This document shows positions 1 to 6,556 of a stretch of DNA of 8,392 nt, piece by piece. Positions within the stretch are counted from its first letter, which is position 1. Each line of letters opens with the position of its first letter. Under the pieces are notes generated by a model. That model was not told the origin of the DNA and searched no databases. It was given only the letters and a program-made list of their open reading frames with translations. The translations under genes were made by a program, and so were the position numbers. The DNA is from an uncultured Sphingomonas sp. (GTDB taxonomy: Bacteria > Pseudomonadota > Alphaproteobacteria > Sphingomonadales > Sphingomonadaceae), in contig CAMLSA010000122.1 of assembly GCA_946482655.1 (NCBI GenBank), forward strand, positions 1 through 8,392, written 5' to 3'.

Positions 1-343
1 TGGCCTTGCCCTTGCGGGTGCGCGCATTGGTGTGCGTGCGCTGGCCGCGGACCGGGAGACCCTTGCGATGACGCAGGCCGCGGTAGCAGGCCAGATCCAT
101 CAGGCGTTTGATGTTCATCGCCACCTGGCGGCGGAGATCGCCTTCCACGGTATAGCCGGCGTCGATCGCCTCGCGAATCTGGAGAACTTCCTGATCGCTA
201 AGGTCCTGAACGCGGCGCTGCGGCTCGATGCCGAGCTTGGCGGTGATTTCCTTGGCTTTGGTCGCACCAATGCCGTGAATGTAGGTAAGCGCGATTTCGA
301 CGCGCTTGTTGGTCGGGATATTAACGCCCGCGATACGTGCCAC
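1..343 (-). CDS. rpsM: 30S ribosomal protein S13 (3' end beyond the window)
   Basis: S13 sits in the head of the 30S subunit, contacting 16S rRNA, S19 and the P-site tRNA, and bridges to the 50S. The visible 114 codons start [10 protein letters not shown], continue through the helix-two-turn-helix segment (YIHGIG at 21-26) and reach the basic tail with [14 protein letters not shown] at 96-109, an S13 hallmark. The usual length is about 120 residues, so only a few C-terminal codons are missing. The start is GTG: MARIAG is the normal N-terminus, and AGGAG (plus-strand 353-357) lies 9 nt upstream. It is the first gene of the alpha operon (normally followed by rpsK, rpoA, rplQ). Its nearest upstream gene is divergent, so it cannot be co-transcribed from adk without passing gdhA's terminator and an opposing gene. 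Identification is certain. Confidence 0.97.
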   Translation of the reverse strand, partial: MARIAGVNIPTNKRVEIALTYIHGIGATKAKEITAKLGIEPQRRVQDLSDQEVLQIREAIDAGYTVEGDLRRQVAMNIKRLMDLACYRGLRHRKGLPVRGQRTHTNARTRKGKA

Positions 344-362
344 TGTGCTGTTCTCCTGCTCC

Positions 363-388
363 ACGGAGCGGCTGGCAATCCGCTCCAT
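363..388 (-). promoter_or_regulatory. stem-loop in the rpsM leader, next to its ribosome binding site
   Basis: Read on the minus strand, GGAGCGG pairs perfectly with CCGCTCC around an 8-nt loop (ATTGCCAG). The stem extends by a U-G and an A-U pair to 9 bp. It ends 5 nt before the AGGAG of rpsM. The position suits translational control of the alpha operon, which in E. coli is repressed by S4 at a structured leader overlapping the rpsM start. The structure is seen in the sequence; the regulatory role is inferred. Confidence 0.4.
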
Positions 389-486
389 CTCGACGCTCGC
401 CCCATCGGACCGGGGCCGCCCCCAGAACGCGACAAACACGGCACGCGCGCAAAGCGGCACCGATCAGAGCGGTATGGGAGCGAGGG

Positions 487-515
487 TCACTAATGCGCGA
501 GTTCGAGGCTGTCAA
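487..515 (-). promoter_or_regulatory. candidate promoter for rpsM / alpha operon
   Basis: A perfect -35 hexamer TTGACA (plus-strand 510-515) lies upstream of rpsM on its strand. At 17-nt spacing the -10 position reads TAGTGA, which is a poor match, so the -10 is uncertain. A promoter is needed somewhere here because the upstream neighbour is divergent. Initiation here would give a leader of roughly 140 nt. Confidence 0.35.
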
Positions 516-573
516 GCGGGCGACGGGAGTCGATTACAGCGGTTCGGTCGCGCGCTGCGAGGCGCGCATCTCC

Positions 574-602
574 TTGGAGCCATCGACCTCTCGTCCTATA
601 GC
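574..602 (+). promoter_or_regulatory. candidate promoter for the acyltransferase gene
   Basis: TTGGAG (574-579) and TATAGC (597-602) are separated by 17 nt, matching 3/6 and 4/6 of the sigma-70-type consensus. Initiation near 609 would leave a short leader that just includes the ribosome binding site AGGGAGG at 615-621. It is a weak match in a GC-rich background, but well placed. Confidence 0.3.
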
Positions 603-628
603 CGACATCGGAGCAGGGAGGAATGGGA

Positions 629-1900
629 ATGCGGAACGGCTTTGCCGGACCAGGAGTGATCGGACCGGCCGCGCAGGCCTCCAACCGCATGGCGCTTCCC
701 CCACTGATTCCGAGCGATCGCGCCGCCTTCTACCGGAACAACTTCGATTGCATCCGCCTGATGATGGCGCTGCTCGTGGTCTTCTCGCATTGCTACGCGC
801 TTGCGCTGGGCAGCGAGGCCGGCGAGCCGCTGTCGATCGCGACCAACGGCCATTACAACAGCGGCGATCTCGGCGTCTGGGTGTTCTTCATCGTCAGCGG
901 CTTCCTGATCGCGCACAGCCATGAGCGGACCGCCTCGCTGCCCGCCTATTTGTCGAAACGGATCCGGCGCATCTATCCGGGCTATCTGGCGGCGGCGATG
1001 GTCTGCGCCTTTCTGGTCACGCCGCTGTTCGCGCCGCCCGGCTTTTCCCTTCACCCCGGAGATGTCGCCGGTATCATCGGCGCCAACCTGCTGCTCGCCA
1101 ACGCCTTTCCGATACCCGACCTGTTCAGCGGCAACCCGATAGCCGCGGTCAACGGCGCGCTGTGGAGCATCAAGTTCGAGTTTCTCTGCTATCTCGGCCT
1201 CGCACTGCTCGGGCTGCTTACGCTGAGTTTCCGCCGCATCGCGGTGCCGCTGATCTATGTCGCGGTGGTGGCCATATGGTGCTGGCTAGATGCGACCGGC
1301 CGCAGGCCAGGCGGCCCCGAGGCCGTGGCCGGGATCATCGGCTTTCCCTATCGCTGGTTCTGGGTCCTGCCCAATTTCCTCGGCGGCATGATCGTCTATC
1401 TGCACCGCGAGCGTATCCCGCGTTCGACGACGGCACTGATCGTCGGGCTGATCGCCTGCTTCGCCGCCTTCCATATCGGCGGGCATGGCCTCGGCGGCAT
1501 GATCGCCGCGCATCTGCTGGTGCCGCCGGTGCTCGCCTATCTGGTCTTCTGGTTCGCCTTCCATCCGCGCATACGGCTGACCGGCACCGCGCGCTACGGC
1601 GATTTCTCCTACGGCACCTACCTTTACGCCTTCGTCATCCAGCAGATGCTGGTCGCGACGTTCGAGCTGCCCTTCCCCATCTTCATGGCGGCTTCGATGC
1701 TGCTCGCGCTCGTGGCCGGGGCGGCCAGCTGGTGGATCGTCGAGCGCCATTTTCTGGATCATGGCGCCAAACCCGACGAACATCGTCCCGAAAAGGAAGA
1801 GGCGCCCGCTCGGCCTCGAGCGGACGCCCCATCCTCAACCCGTCACTGGCGGTGGATCACACCACGCCATAAGCGAGCATCGCGTCGGCCACCTTCTTGA
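629..1900 (+). CDS. acyltransferase-3 family integral membrane protein (OafA/YrhL-like)
   Basis: This family moves acyl groups across or at the inner membrane onto glycans, O-antigen, lipids or Nod-factor-like acceptors; the acceptor here cannot be read from sequence. In the 423-residue product, R43 and H54 form the R-X10-H motif of the family's first membrane helix. Other landmarks are the FFIVSGFLI block (86-94), RIRRIYPGY (111-119), LWSIKFEF (179-186) and the C-terminal SYGTYLY helix (327-333), with about ten hydrophobic segments. ATG 629 is chosen over ATG 623 because AGGGAGG (615-621) is 7 nt from 629 but only 1 nt from 623. The fold seems to end near residue 378. The remaining ~45 residues are Pro/Arg/Ala-rich, cover gdhA's terminator, and overlap gdhA coding sequence by 44 nt. 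No glycan-synthesis genes are nearby, so this is an isolated tailoring enzyme. Family certain, substrate unknown. Confidence 0.9.
   Translation: MRNGFAGPGVIGPAAQASNRMALPPLIPSDRAAFYRNNFDCIRLMMALLVVFSHCYALALGSEAGEPLSIATNGHYNSGDLGVWVFFIVSGFLIAHSHERTASLPAYLSKRIRRIYPGYLAAAMVCAFLVTPLFAPPGFSLHPGDVAGIIGANLLLANAFPIPDLFSGNPIAAVNGALWSIKFEFLCYLGLALLGLLTLSFRRIAVPLIYVAVVAIWCWLDATGRRPGGPEAVAGIIGFPYRWFWVLPNFLGGMIVYLHRERIPRSTTALIVGLIACFAAFHIGGHGLGGMIAAHLLVPPVLAYLVFWFAFHPRIRLTGTARYGDFSYGTYLYAFVIQQMLVATFELPFPIFMAASMLLALVAGAASWWIVERHFLDHGAKPDEHRPEKEEAPARPRADAPSSTRHWRWITPRHKRASRRPPS
1791..1828 (-). terminator. intrinsic terminator of gdhA, inside the acyltransferase ORF
   Basis: In minus-strand RNA a 12-bp stem forms, GGCGUCCGCUCG against CGAGCGGGCGCC, with a 4-nt loop, followed directly by UCUUCCUUUU. 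One pair is U-G, and it would be a C-A mismatch in plus-strand RNA, which supports function in the gdhA direction. It starts 28 nt after the gdhA stop codon. The plus strand of the same bases encodes residues ~388-400 of the acyltransferase tail. Confidence 0.8.
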
Positions 1901-3218
1901 AGCCGGCGATATTGGCACCCTTGACATAGTCGATGTGATCGGTGCCCACCGAACCGCCATATTCGAGGCAGCGCGAATGGATGCCCTGCATGATGTCGAG
2001 AAGCAGACGCTGCAGCTCCTCTTCCTTCCACGAGATGCGTGCCGAGTTCTGGCTCATCTCGAGGCCCGACACCGCAACGCCGCCAGCGTTGGCGGCCTTG
2101 CCGGGTGCGAACAGGACCTTGGCCTTCTTGAAGACATGGGTGCCTTCGAGCGTGGTCGGCATATTGGCGCCCTCCGCCACCGCAATGCAGCCGTTGCTGA
2201 CCAACATCGCCGCTTCCGACTCGTTGAGTTCGTTCTGGGTGGCGCAAGGCACCGCCACGTCGCAGGGCACGTTCCAGGGACGCGCGCCGCCGCCATGGAA
2301 TTGGGCGCTCTTGAACTCCTGGACATATTCGGAGATGCGGCCGCGCTTCCGGGTCTTGAGATCCTTGACCCAGTTGACCTTCTCCTGGCTGATGCCGTCC
2401 GGATCGTAGATATAGCCTTCCGAGTCCGACAGGGTCAGCACCTTGCCGCCGAGCTGGTTGACCTTCTCCGCCGCATGGGTGGCAACGTTGCCCGAACCCG
2501 AAATGACGGCGTTGAGGCCGACCAGATCCTTGCCCTTGTGCTTGAGCATCTCTTGGAGAAAGTAGACCGCGCCATAGCCGGTCGCCTCGGTGCGGATCAG
2601 CGAGCCGCCATATTCGAGGCCCTTACCGGTCAGCACGCCTGTGAACTCGTTGGTCAGCCGCTTGTATTGGCCGAACATATAGCCGATCTCGCGGCCGCCC
2701 ACGCCGATGTCGCCGGCGGGAACATCGACGTCCGCGCCGATGTGACGATAGAGCTCGTTCATGAAGCTCTGGCAGAAGCGCATGACTTCATTGGCGCTCT
2801 TGCCCTTCGGGTTGAAGTTCGAGCCGCCCTTGCCGCCGCCCATGGGAAGACCGGTAAGCGCGTTCTTGAAGGTCTGTTCGAACGCCAGAAACTTGAGCAC
2901 ACTCTCGGTGACCGACGGATGGAAGCGGATGCCCCCCTTGTAAGGCCCGATCGAGTTGTTGTTCTGGACGCGCCAGCCGCGCTGGACGCGGATGTTGCCA
3001 TTGTCGTCTTCCCAGCAGACACGGAAGCTGATCACGCGATCGGGCTCCGCGATGCGGCGGAGGATCTGATATTTGTGATACTGCTCCTTGTCGGCGATGA
3101 AGTCGAAAATATCCTCGGCGACTTCCTGCACCGCCTGGGCAAATTCGGGCTGGCCCGGATTGCGCTTTTTTACACCCTCGACGAACGTCGCCAAGTCGAC
3201 ATGATCGGAAACGGCCAT
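1857..3218 (-). CDS. gdhA: glutamate dehydrogenase, probably NADP-specific (EC 1.4.1.4)
   Basis: This cytoplasmic enzyme reversibly joins 2-oxoglutarate and ammonium to glutamate, linking carbon and nitrogen metabolism. At 453 residues it has the length of the small hexameric class (about 450), not the large NAD-specific forms. Visible landmarks are the substrate segment GPYKGGIRFHPSV (91-103, K94), LPMGGGKGGSNF (124-135) with probable catalytic K130, VPAGDIGVGGREIGY (166-180) with D170, and the nucleotide-binding GSGNVA (241-246). Resemblance to the E. coli GdhA class favours NADP(H), but cofactor preference is inferred. The start is ATG, with AGGGG 9 nt upstream and AGGAG further out. It follows the small membrane-protein gene after 208 nt, so it probably has its own promoter, and it ends in a strong terminator. 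Finding it between spc and alpha genes is unusual. Identification is secure. Confidence 0.97.
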   Translation of the reverse strand: MAVSDHVDLATFVEGVKKRNPGQPEFAQAVQEVAEDIFDFIADKEQYHKYQILRRIAEPDRVISFRVCWEDDNGNIRVQRGWRVQNNNSIGPYKGGIRFHPSVTESVLKFLAFEQTFKNALTGLPMGGGKGGSNFNPKGKSANEVMRFCQSFMNELYRHIGADVDVPAGDIGVGGREIGYMFGQYKRLTNEFTGVLTGKGLEYGGSLIRTEATGYGAVYFLQEMLKHKGKDLVGLNAVISGSGNVATHAAEKVNQLGGKVLTLSDSEGYIYDPDGISQEKVNWVKDLKTRKRGRISEYVQEFKSAQFHGGGARPWNVPCDVAVPCATQNELNESEAAMLVSNGCIAVAEGANMPTTLEGTHVFKKAKVLFAPGKAANAGGVAVSGLEMSQNSARISWKEEELQRLLLDIMQGIHSRCLEYGGSVGTDHIDYVKGANIAGFKKVADAMLAYGVV

Positions 3219-3426
3219 TTGCTTATTCCCCTGCTCCTCAGACGCGGTGCCGCCCCTGGCGGGACTCGGCGTCCGTACCGCTAGGCATCCCGCGATTTTC
3301 GTATGCGAGCAAGGACTTTCCGCACGCTATTGCAGGAGAATTCAGCTTTACACCCCCGACCGCCGCCGCTCGGAAACTATATCTTCAGAAAAGCGTCACA
3401 TGAGGTTGCGATCGGCCCTCAAACGA
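3219..3426 (-). other. gdhA upstream region
   Basis: No gene is seen. On the gdhA strand there is a good -10-like TATAGT (plus-strand 3376-3381) with no convincing -35 at 16-18 nt, so a regulated promoter is possible but not shown. A short hairpin (CCGCC/GGCGG, 3-nt loop) lies at 3250-3262 in the presumed leader. A 7-bp stem with one wobble pair (3408-3430) straddles the stop codon of the preceding small gene, but it lacks an adjacent U-run and is not a clear terminator. Confidence 0.4.
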
Positions 3427-3642
3427 TCACCAATGGCCCCACCAGCCGAGCAGCGTATCAAAAGGCGTGATCGGCGCGCCAAGCCCAAGGAACAGGATTG
3501 CCGCCAGGATGAGCAGCAACCCGAGCCAGTGAGAAGCGCGCCGTCCAAGGCTGAAGATATAGGTCAGCCAGGCAATAGTTTCGCGCTTGGCCTTCGAGGA
3601 CCGTCGCCGCCGCCTGCGTCGCCTGACCGGTTGCTGTTCCAT
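3427..3642 (-). CDS. small Arg-rich single-pass membrane protein, unrecognised
   Basis: I do not recognise this family. The 71-residue product begins MEQQPV, followed by eight consecutive arginines (7-14) and a further basic stretch to about residue 21. A moderately hydrophobic segment WLTYIFSLG then precedes a clear membrane helix, WLGLLLILAAILFLGLG (about 38-54), and the end is Trp-rich (GWWGHW). By the positive-inside rule the N-terminus should be cytoplasmic. The arginines use mixed codons (AGG, CGA, CGC, CGG), so this is not a simple DNA repeat. It lies 94 nt after adk on the same strand and may be the last gene of that transcript. The start is uncertain: ATG 3642 lacks a clear ribosome binding site, and an in-frame GTG at 3660 would add six residues. 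The charge-then-helix layout supports a real gene. Confidence 0.6.
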   Translation of the reverse strand: MEQQPVRRRRRRRRSSKAKRETIAWLTYIFSLGRRASHWLGLLLILAAILFLGLGAPITPFDTLLGWWGHW

Positions 3643-3670
3643 TGCGCCGGGAACATGCACGAAACCACCG

Positions 3671-3704
3671 TAAAGCCAAAGCGGCTTTAGCGTCCGCTTC
3701 GCGG
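3671..3704 (-). promoter_or_regulatory. paired stem-loops between adk and the small membrane gene
   Basis: On the minus strand, CCGC-GAA-GCGG (3694-3704) is followed by TAAAGCC-gcttt-GGCTTTA (3671-3689, perfect 7-bp stem). An alternative AAGCGG/CCGCTT pairing with a 9-nt loop uses bases of both and would exclude them. The second hairpin ends in UUUA but has no long U-tract, so it is at best a weak terminator of the adk transcript. Confidence 0.3.
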
Positions 3705-3736
3705 CTGTCTCCGCGTCACTGGAAGAAAGCTGTGGA

Positions 3737-4384
3737 TCAGGCGTCCAATATCTTGGCGATGGCGGTCGACACGTCGTCCATGTCCGCCATGCCGTCGATC
3801 CGCTTCACCAGCCCGCGCGCCTCGTAGACCGGCAGGATCGGCGCGGTCTTGGCGCGATATTCGGCCATGCGGGTGCGCACGGTTTCCTCATTGTCGTCGG
3901 GCCGCCGCTTGAACTCCGTCGAGCCGCATTTATCGCAGAGACCGGCGACCTTGGGCTGCTTGAACCTGTCGTGATAGCCCTCGCCGCAACTCGCGCAGGT
4001 GAAGCGGCCGGTGATCCGTTCGACGAGCGCATCCTCGTCGACCTCGAGCTCGATGACATGCGCGAGCTTGCGGCCACGGCTGGCGAGGATCTCGTCGAGC
4101 GCGCGGGCCTGCGGCTCGGTGCGCGGATAACCGTCGAAGATGGCGCCTTCCGACGCGGCCATGCTGTCGAGCTTTTCGCCGATCAGGCCCGAGACGATCT
4201 CGTCGGAGACGAGCTGACCCGCATCCATCACCGCCTTGGCCTGGACACCCACCGGCGTACCCGCCTTGACCGCCGCCCGCAGCATGTCGCCGGTCGAAAG
4301 CTGTACCATGCCGCGTTCAGCGACGAGCTTGGACGCCTGGGTTCCCTTGCCGGCGCCGGGCGGTCCCAGCAGGATGATGTTCAC
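3737..4384 (-). CDS. adk: adenylate kinase, long form with zinc-type LID
   Basis: This enzyme catalyses ATP + AMP = 2 ADP in the cytoplasm and sets the adenylate balance. The 215-residue length matches the long bacterial form. Visible are the P-loop GPPGAGKGT (7-15), the AMP-binding LSTGDMLR (29-36), DGYPR (84-88), and the LID from about 125. The LID carries C130, C133, C150 and C153 in two C-x2-C pairs, the zinc-binding arrangement seen in many non-enteric adenylate kinases and absent from the E. coli enzyme. RRPDDN (160-165) contributes phosphate-binding arginines. The start is GTG at 4384, fixed by MNIILLGPPG; a G-rich stretch GGGTGGGG lies about 9 nt upstream. It follows secY after 31 nt and is surely co-transcribed with it. 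Confidence 0.97.
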   Translation of the reverse strand: MNIILLGPPGAGKGTQASKLVAERGMVQLSTGDMLRAAVKAGTPVGVQAKAVMDAGQLVSDEIVSGLIGEKLDSMAASEGAIFDGYPRTEPQARALDEILASRGRKLAHVIELEVDEDALVERITGRFTCASCGEGYHDRFKQPKVAGLCDKCGSTEFKRRPDDNEETVRTRMAEYRAKTAPILPVYEARGLVKRIDGMADMDDVSTAIAKILDA

Positions 4385-4415
4385 GAGGCGTTACCCCACC
4401 CGAAGCTCCGAATGA

Positions 4416-5783
4416 TCACCGACGTTGTCCCCCTTTGAGCTTGGCCTTCTTGATCAGATCGCCATATTGATGGGCGAGCAGATGACTCTGTATCTGTGTG
4501 ACCGTGTCGATCGTGACGTTGACGACGATCAACAGGCTGGTGCCGCCCAGCGCGAGCCCCAGACCATATTGCGCGGTGACATATTCGGGCACCAGGCAGA
4601 TGAAGGTCAGATAGGCCGCACCGACCACCGTGATCCGGGTCAGCACATAATCGAGATAGTCGGCGGTATTCTTGCCCGGCCGGATGCCGGGGATGAAGCC
4701 GCCATAGCGCTTCAGATTGTCCGCGGTTTCCTCCGGATTGAAGACGACGGCGGTATAGAAAAAGCAGAAGAAGATGATCCCCACCGCATAGAGCGCCATG
4801 TAGAGCGGTGTGCCGTGCTGCAGATACTGGTTCAAGGCGATGATGAAATCGCCCCAGCCGCTTTCACCCGCGGTCCGCTGTCCGGCGAACTGGCTCACCG
4901 TCAACGGCATCAGCAGCAGCGAGGAGGCGAAGATCGGCGGAATCACGTTGGCGGTGTTGATCTTGAGCGGCAGATGGCTCTTGTCGGCCTGCATATGCCC
5001 GCGCGCGGTCTGGCGCTTGGGATATTGGATCAGCACCCGGCGCTGGGCGCGCTCCATGAAGACGATGCCAGCAACCAGCGCGACCACGCCGATCACCGCC
5101 AGGACGATGAACATCGCCGACAGCGAACCGGTGCGGCCGCCCTCGAACAGATTGCCGAGCGCGGTGGGAAGCTGGGCGACGATGCCGGCCATGATGATCA
5201 GCGAAACGCCGTTGCCGATGCCCCGGCTCGTGATCTGCTCACCCAGCCACATCAGGAACATCGTGCCGCCGATCAGCGAGATCACCGTCGTGGCGCGGAA
5301 GAGATAGGGATCCACCACCACCGCGTCCATGCCCGCGCTGGTACCCCATGTCTCGAGCCCGACCGCGATGAAATAGCCCTGGATGGCGGTCAGCAGCACC
5401 GTCCCGTAGCGCGTGTATTGATTGAGCTTCTTGCGCCCGCTCTCCCCTTCCTTCTTGATCGCGGCGAGCGTCGGCGACAGCGAGGTAGCGAGCTGCACCA
5501 CGATCGAGGCGGTGATATAGGGCATCACGCCGAGCGCGATCAGCGACATGCGCTCGAGCGCGCCGCCCGAAAAAGCGTTGAAGAAGTCGAGAACGCCGCC
5601 GCGCGTCGTGTCGAACAGCGAAGCCAGCGCCCGAGGATCGAGCCCGGGCAACGGCACATGGCTGAGCAGACGGAAGATGATCAGCGCGCCGAGCGTGAAC
5701 CACAGGCGCTTCTTGAGCTCGGTCGCCTTGGCAAACTGGCCCAGGTTGATATTGGCGGCCATCTGTTCGGCTGCGGATGCCAT
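4416..5783 (-). CDS. secY: preprotein translocase subunit SecY
   Basis: SecY is the channel of the inner-membrane SecYEG translocon, taking unfolded proteins from SecA and membrane proteins from ribosomes. The 455-residue product has the expected ten membrane helices. Signature blocks visible are GVMPYITASIVVQL (85-98, helix 2) and MWLGEQITSRGIGNGVS (178-194, helix 4). The basic cytoplasmic loop ERAQRRVLIQYPKRQ (244-258) and FIPGIRPGKNT (363-373) correspond to loops that bind SecA and ribosomes. The length is slightly above E. coli SecY (443). The ATG start has only a weak ribosome binding site. It is preceded by a 181-nt gap with a strong hairpin and a possible promoter, unlike the tight spacing of rplF, rplR, rpsE and rpmD, so its expression may be set partly independently. 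Confidence 0.98.
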   Translation of the reverse strand: MASAAEQMAANINLGQFAKATELKKRLWFTLGALIIFRLLSHVPLPGLDPRALASLFDTTRGGVLDFFNAFSGGALERMSLIALGVMPYITASIVVQLATSLSPTLAAIKKEGESGRKKLNQYTRYGTVLLTAIQGYFIAVGLETWGTSAGMDAVVVDPYLFRATTVISLIGGTMFLMWLGEQITSRGIGNGVSLIIMAGIVAQLPTALGNLFEGGRTGSLSAMFIVLAVIGVVALVAGIVFMERAQRRVLIQYPKRQTARGHMQADKSHLPLKINTANVIPPIFASSLLLMPLTVSQFAGQRTAGESGWGDFIIALNQYLQHGTPLYMALYAVGIIFFCFFYTAVVFNPEETADNLKRYGGFIPGIRPGKNTADYLDYVLTRITVVGAAYLTFICLVPEYVTAQYGLGLALGGTSLLIVVNVTIDTVTQIQSHLLAHQYGDLIKKAKLKGGQRR

Positions 5784-5843
5784 ACTGTTCTCAGACCCCG
5801 AAAATAGAAACGGCGACGAACCTCACAGGTCCCGCCGCCGCCT

Positions 5844-5871
5844 CATATAGTGTCTGCTTCCAGCTTGTCTA
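5844..5871 (-). promoter_or_regulatory. candidate internal promoter for secY-adk
   Basis: On the minus strand TAGACA (5866-5871, 5/6 of the -35 consensus) and TATATG (5844-5849, 4/6 of the -10) are separated by 16 nt, 60 nt before the secY start. This fits the long rplO-secY gap. It is a sequence match only. Confidence 0.35.
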
Positions 5872-5923
5872 AGCCGAAAGCGATGGGCGGCGCGCTTAGG
5901 CCACGAACCTGATCCACGTCCTT

Positions 5924-5977
5924 GGCCAAGGCTTGCCTCACGCCTCTGGCCGAGGATGAGGCGATCAAGCCTTGGCC
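5924..5977 (-). repeat. long stem-loop at the rplO stop codon
   Basis: GGCCAAGGCTTG (minus strand, 5977-5966) is a perfect 12-bp match to CAAGCCTTGGCC (5935-5924). The enclosed 30 nt fold further: CCTCA/TGAGG and CCTC/GAGG with small bulges and a 5-nt loop. The structure includes the L15 stop codon and its last three codons. No U-tract follows, so it does not look like a standard intrinsic terminator; a processing or stability element is more likely. Confidence 0.6.
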
Positions 5978-6519
5978 GCGGCCTTCTTGGCTTCCTTGTC
6001 GGCGGCGCGCGCCTTCTGGACGGTGCGGTGCTTGGCCTTAGCCTTGTCCGCGGCGGCGACCACCTCGATCACCTCGACCGAACCACCGGCCTTCTCGATC
6101 GCGGCTCTTGCACCGGCCGAGACACCCGCGACCTTGAACGAGAGCTTCGCCGTCAGCTCGCCCTTGCCGAGAATGCGCACGCCGTCCTTGCCGCCCCGCG
6201 CCACGCCGGCCGCCTTGAGCGCCTCGTGATCGATCACGCCCTTGGTGTCGAGCTTCTTGGCGTCGACCAGCTTCTGGATCGCGCCGAGATTCACCTCGGC
6301 GTGGTCCTTGGCGAAGATATTGTTGAAGCCGCGCTTCGGCAGCCGCATGTGCAGCGGCATCTGACCGCCTTCGAAGCCGTTGATCGAGACACCCGAGCGG
6401 CTCGTCTGGCCCTTCTGGCCGCGCCCGGCCGTCTTGCCTAGGCCCGAGCCGATGCCGCGCCCGACGCGCACCCGGCCCTTGCGGGCGCCTGCATTGTCGC
6501 GGAGATCGTTGAGTTTCAT
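5965..6519 (-). CDS. rplO: 50S ribosomal protein L15
   Basis: L15 is a 23S rRNA-binding assembly protein of the large subunit. The Gly/Arg-rich, rRNA-threading N-terminal region is clear: [20 protein letters not shown], then [20 protein letters not shown] to residue 41. The C-terminal globular part contains [10 protein letters not shown] (113-122) and [18 protein letters not shown] (129-146). The ATG at 6519 gives the family N-terminus MKLNDL; an in-frame GTG at 6528 would only add MHN. At 184 residues it exceeds the usual ~145-150 because of a Lys/Ala-rich tail from about residue 153. It follows rpmD after 69 nt and has only a weak GCGAG ribosome binding site. A long stem-loop forms around its stop codon. 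Confidence 0.97.
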   Translation of the reverse strand: MKLNDLRDNAGARKGRVRVGRGIGSGLGKTAGRGQKGQTSRSGVSINGFEGGQMPLHMRLPKRGFNNIFAKDHAEVNLGAIQKLVDAKKLDTKGVIDHEALKAAGVARGGKDGVRILGKGELTAKLSFKVAGVSAGARAAIEKAGGSVEVIEVVAAADKAKAKHRTVQKARAADKEAKKAAAKA

Positions 6520-6556
6520 ATTGTGCACTCGCTTTCGCTATGTTCGCGCTGAACAC

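Larger units (their letters stand above)
344..628. other. divergent intergenic region between rpsM and the acyltransferase
   Basis: No convincing gene lies in these 285 bases; the open frames crossing it are short and lack family-like character. It holds the rpsM leader stem-loop, a second pair of competing GC-rich stems in the leader (399-416 against 412-423), the two candidate promoters, and a GCGCGC inverted repeat with a 6-nt loop (550-567). I see no mobile-element ends, target-site duplications or tRNA. Confidence 0.6.

Noticed and set aside
32..493. 153-codon plus-strand frame over rpsM and its leader
   Set aside because: It is antisense to rpsM, which is secure by family sequence and ribosome binding site.
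1162..1872. 236-codon open frame in another frame inside the acyltransferase gene
   Set aside because: Arg/Ala-rich out-of-frame reading; the acyltransferase frame carries all the conserved motifs.
1761..3284. 507-codon open frame on the plus strand opposite gdhA
   Set aside because: It is the mirror of the GC-rich gdhA frame, has no recognisable domain, and gdhA is unmistakable on the other strand.
344..3736. Genomic island or defence system between adk and rpsM
   Set aside because: It contains no integrase, transposase, flanking repeats or composition shift; gdhA is a housekeeping gene and the acyltransferase a common family.
4425..5807. 460-codon open frame on the plus strand opposite secY
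   Set aside because: It is antisense to secY, and its His/Arg/Asp-rich composition is typical of reverse-complement readings of a membrane protein gene.
5920..5931. CCTTGGCCAAGG perfect palindrome as a repressor site
   Set aside because: It overlaps the arm of the larger stem-loop and is better explained by it; no second copy upstream of a promoter supports an operator.
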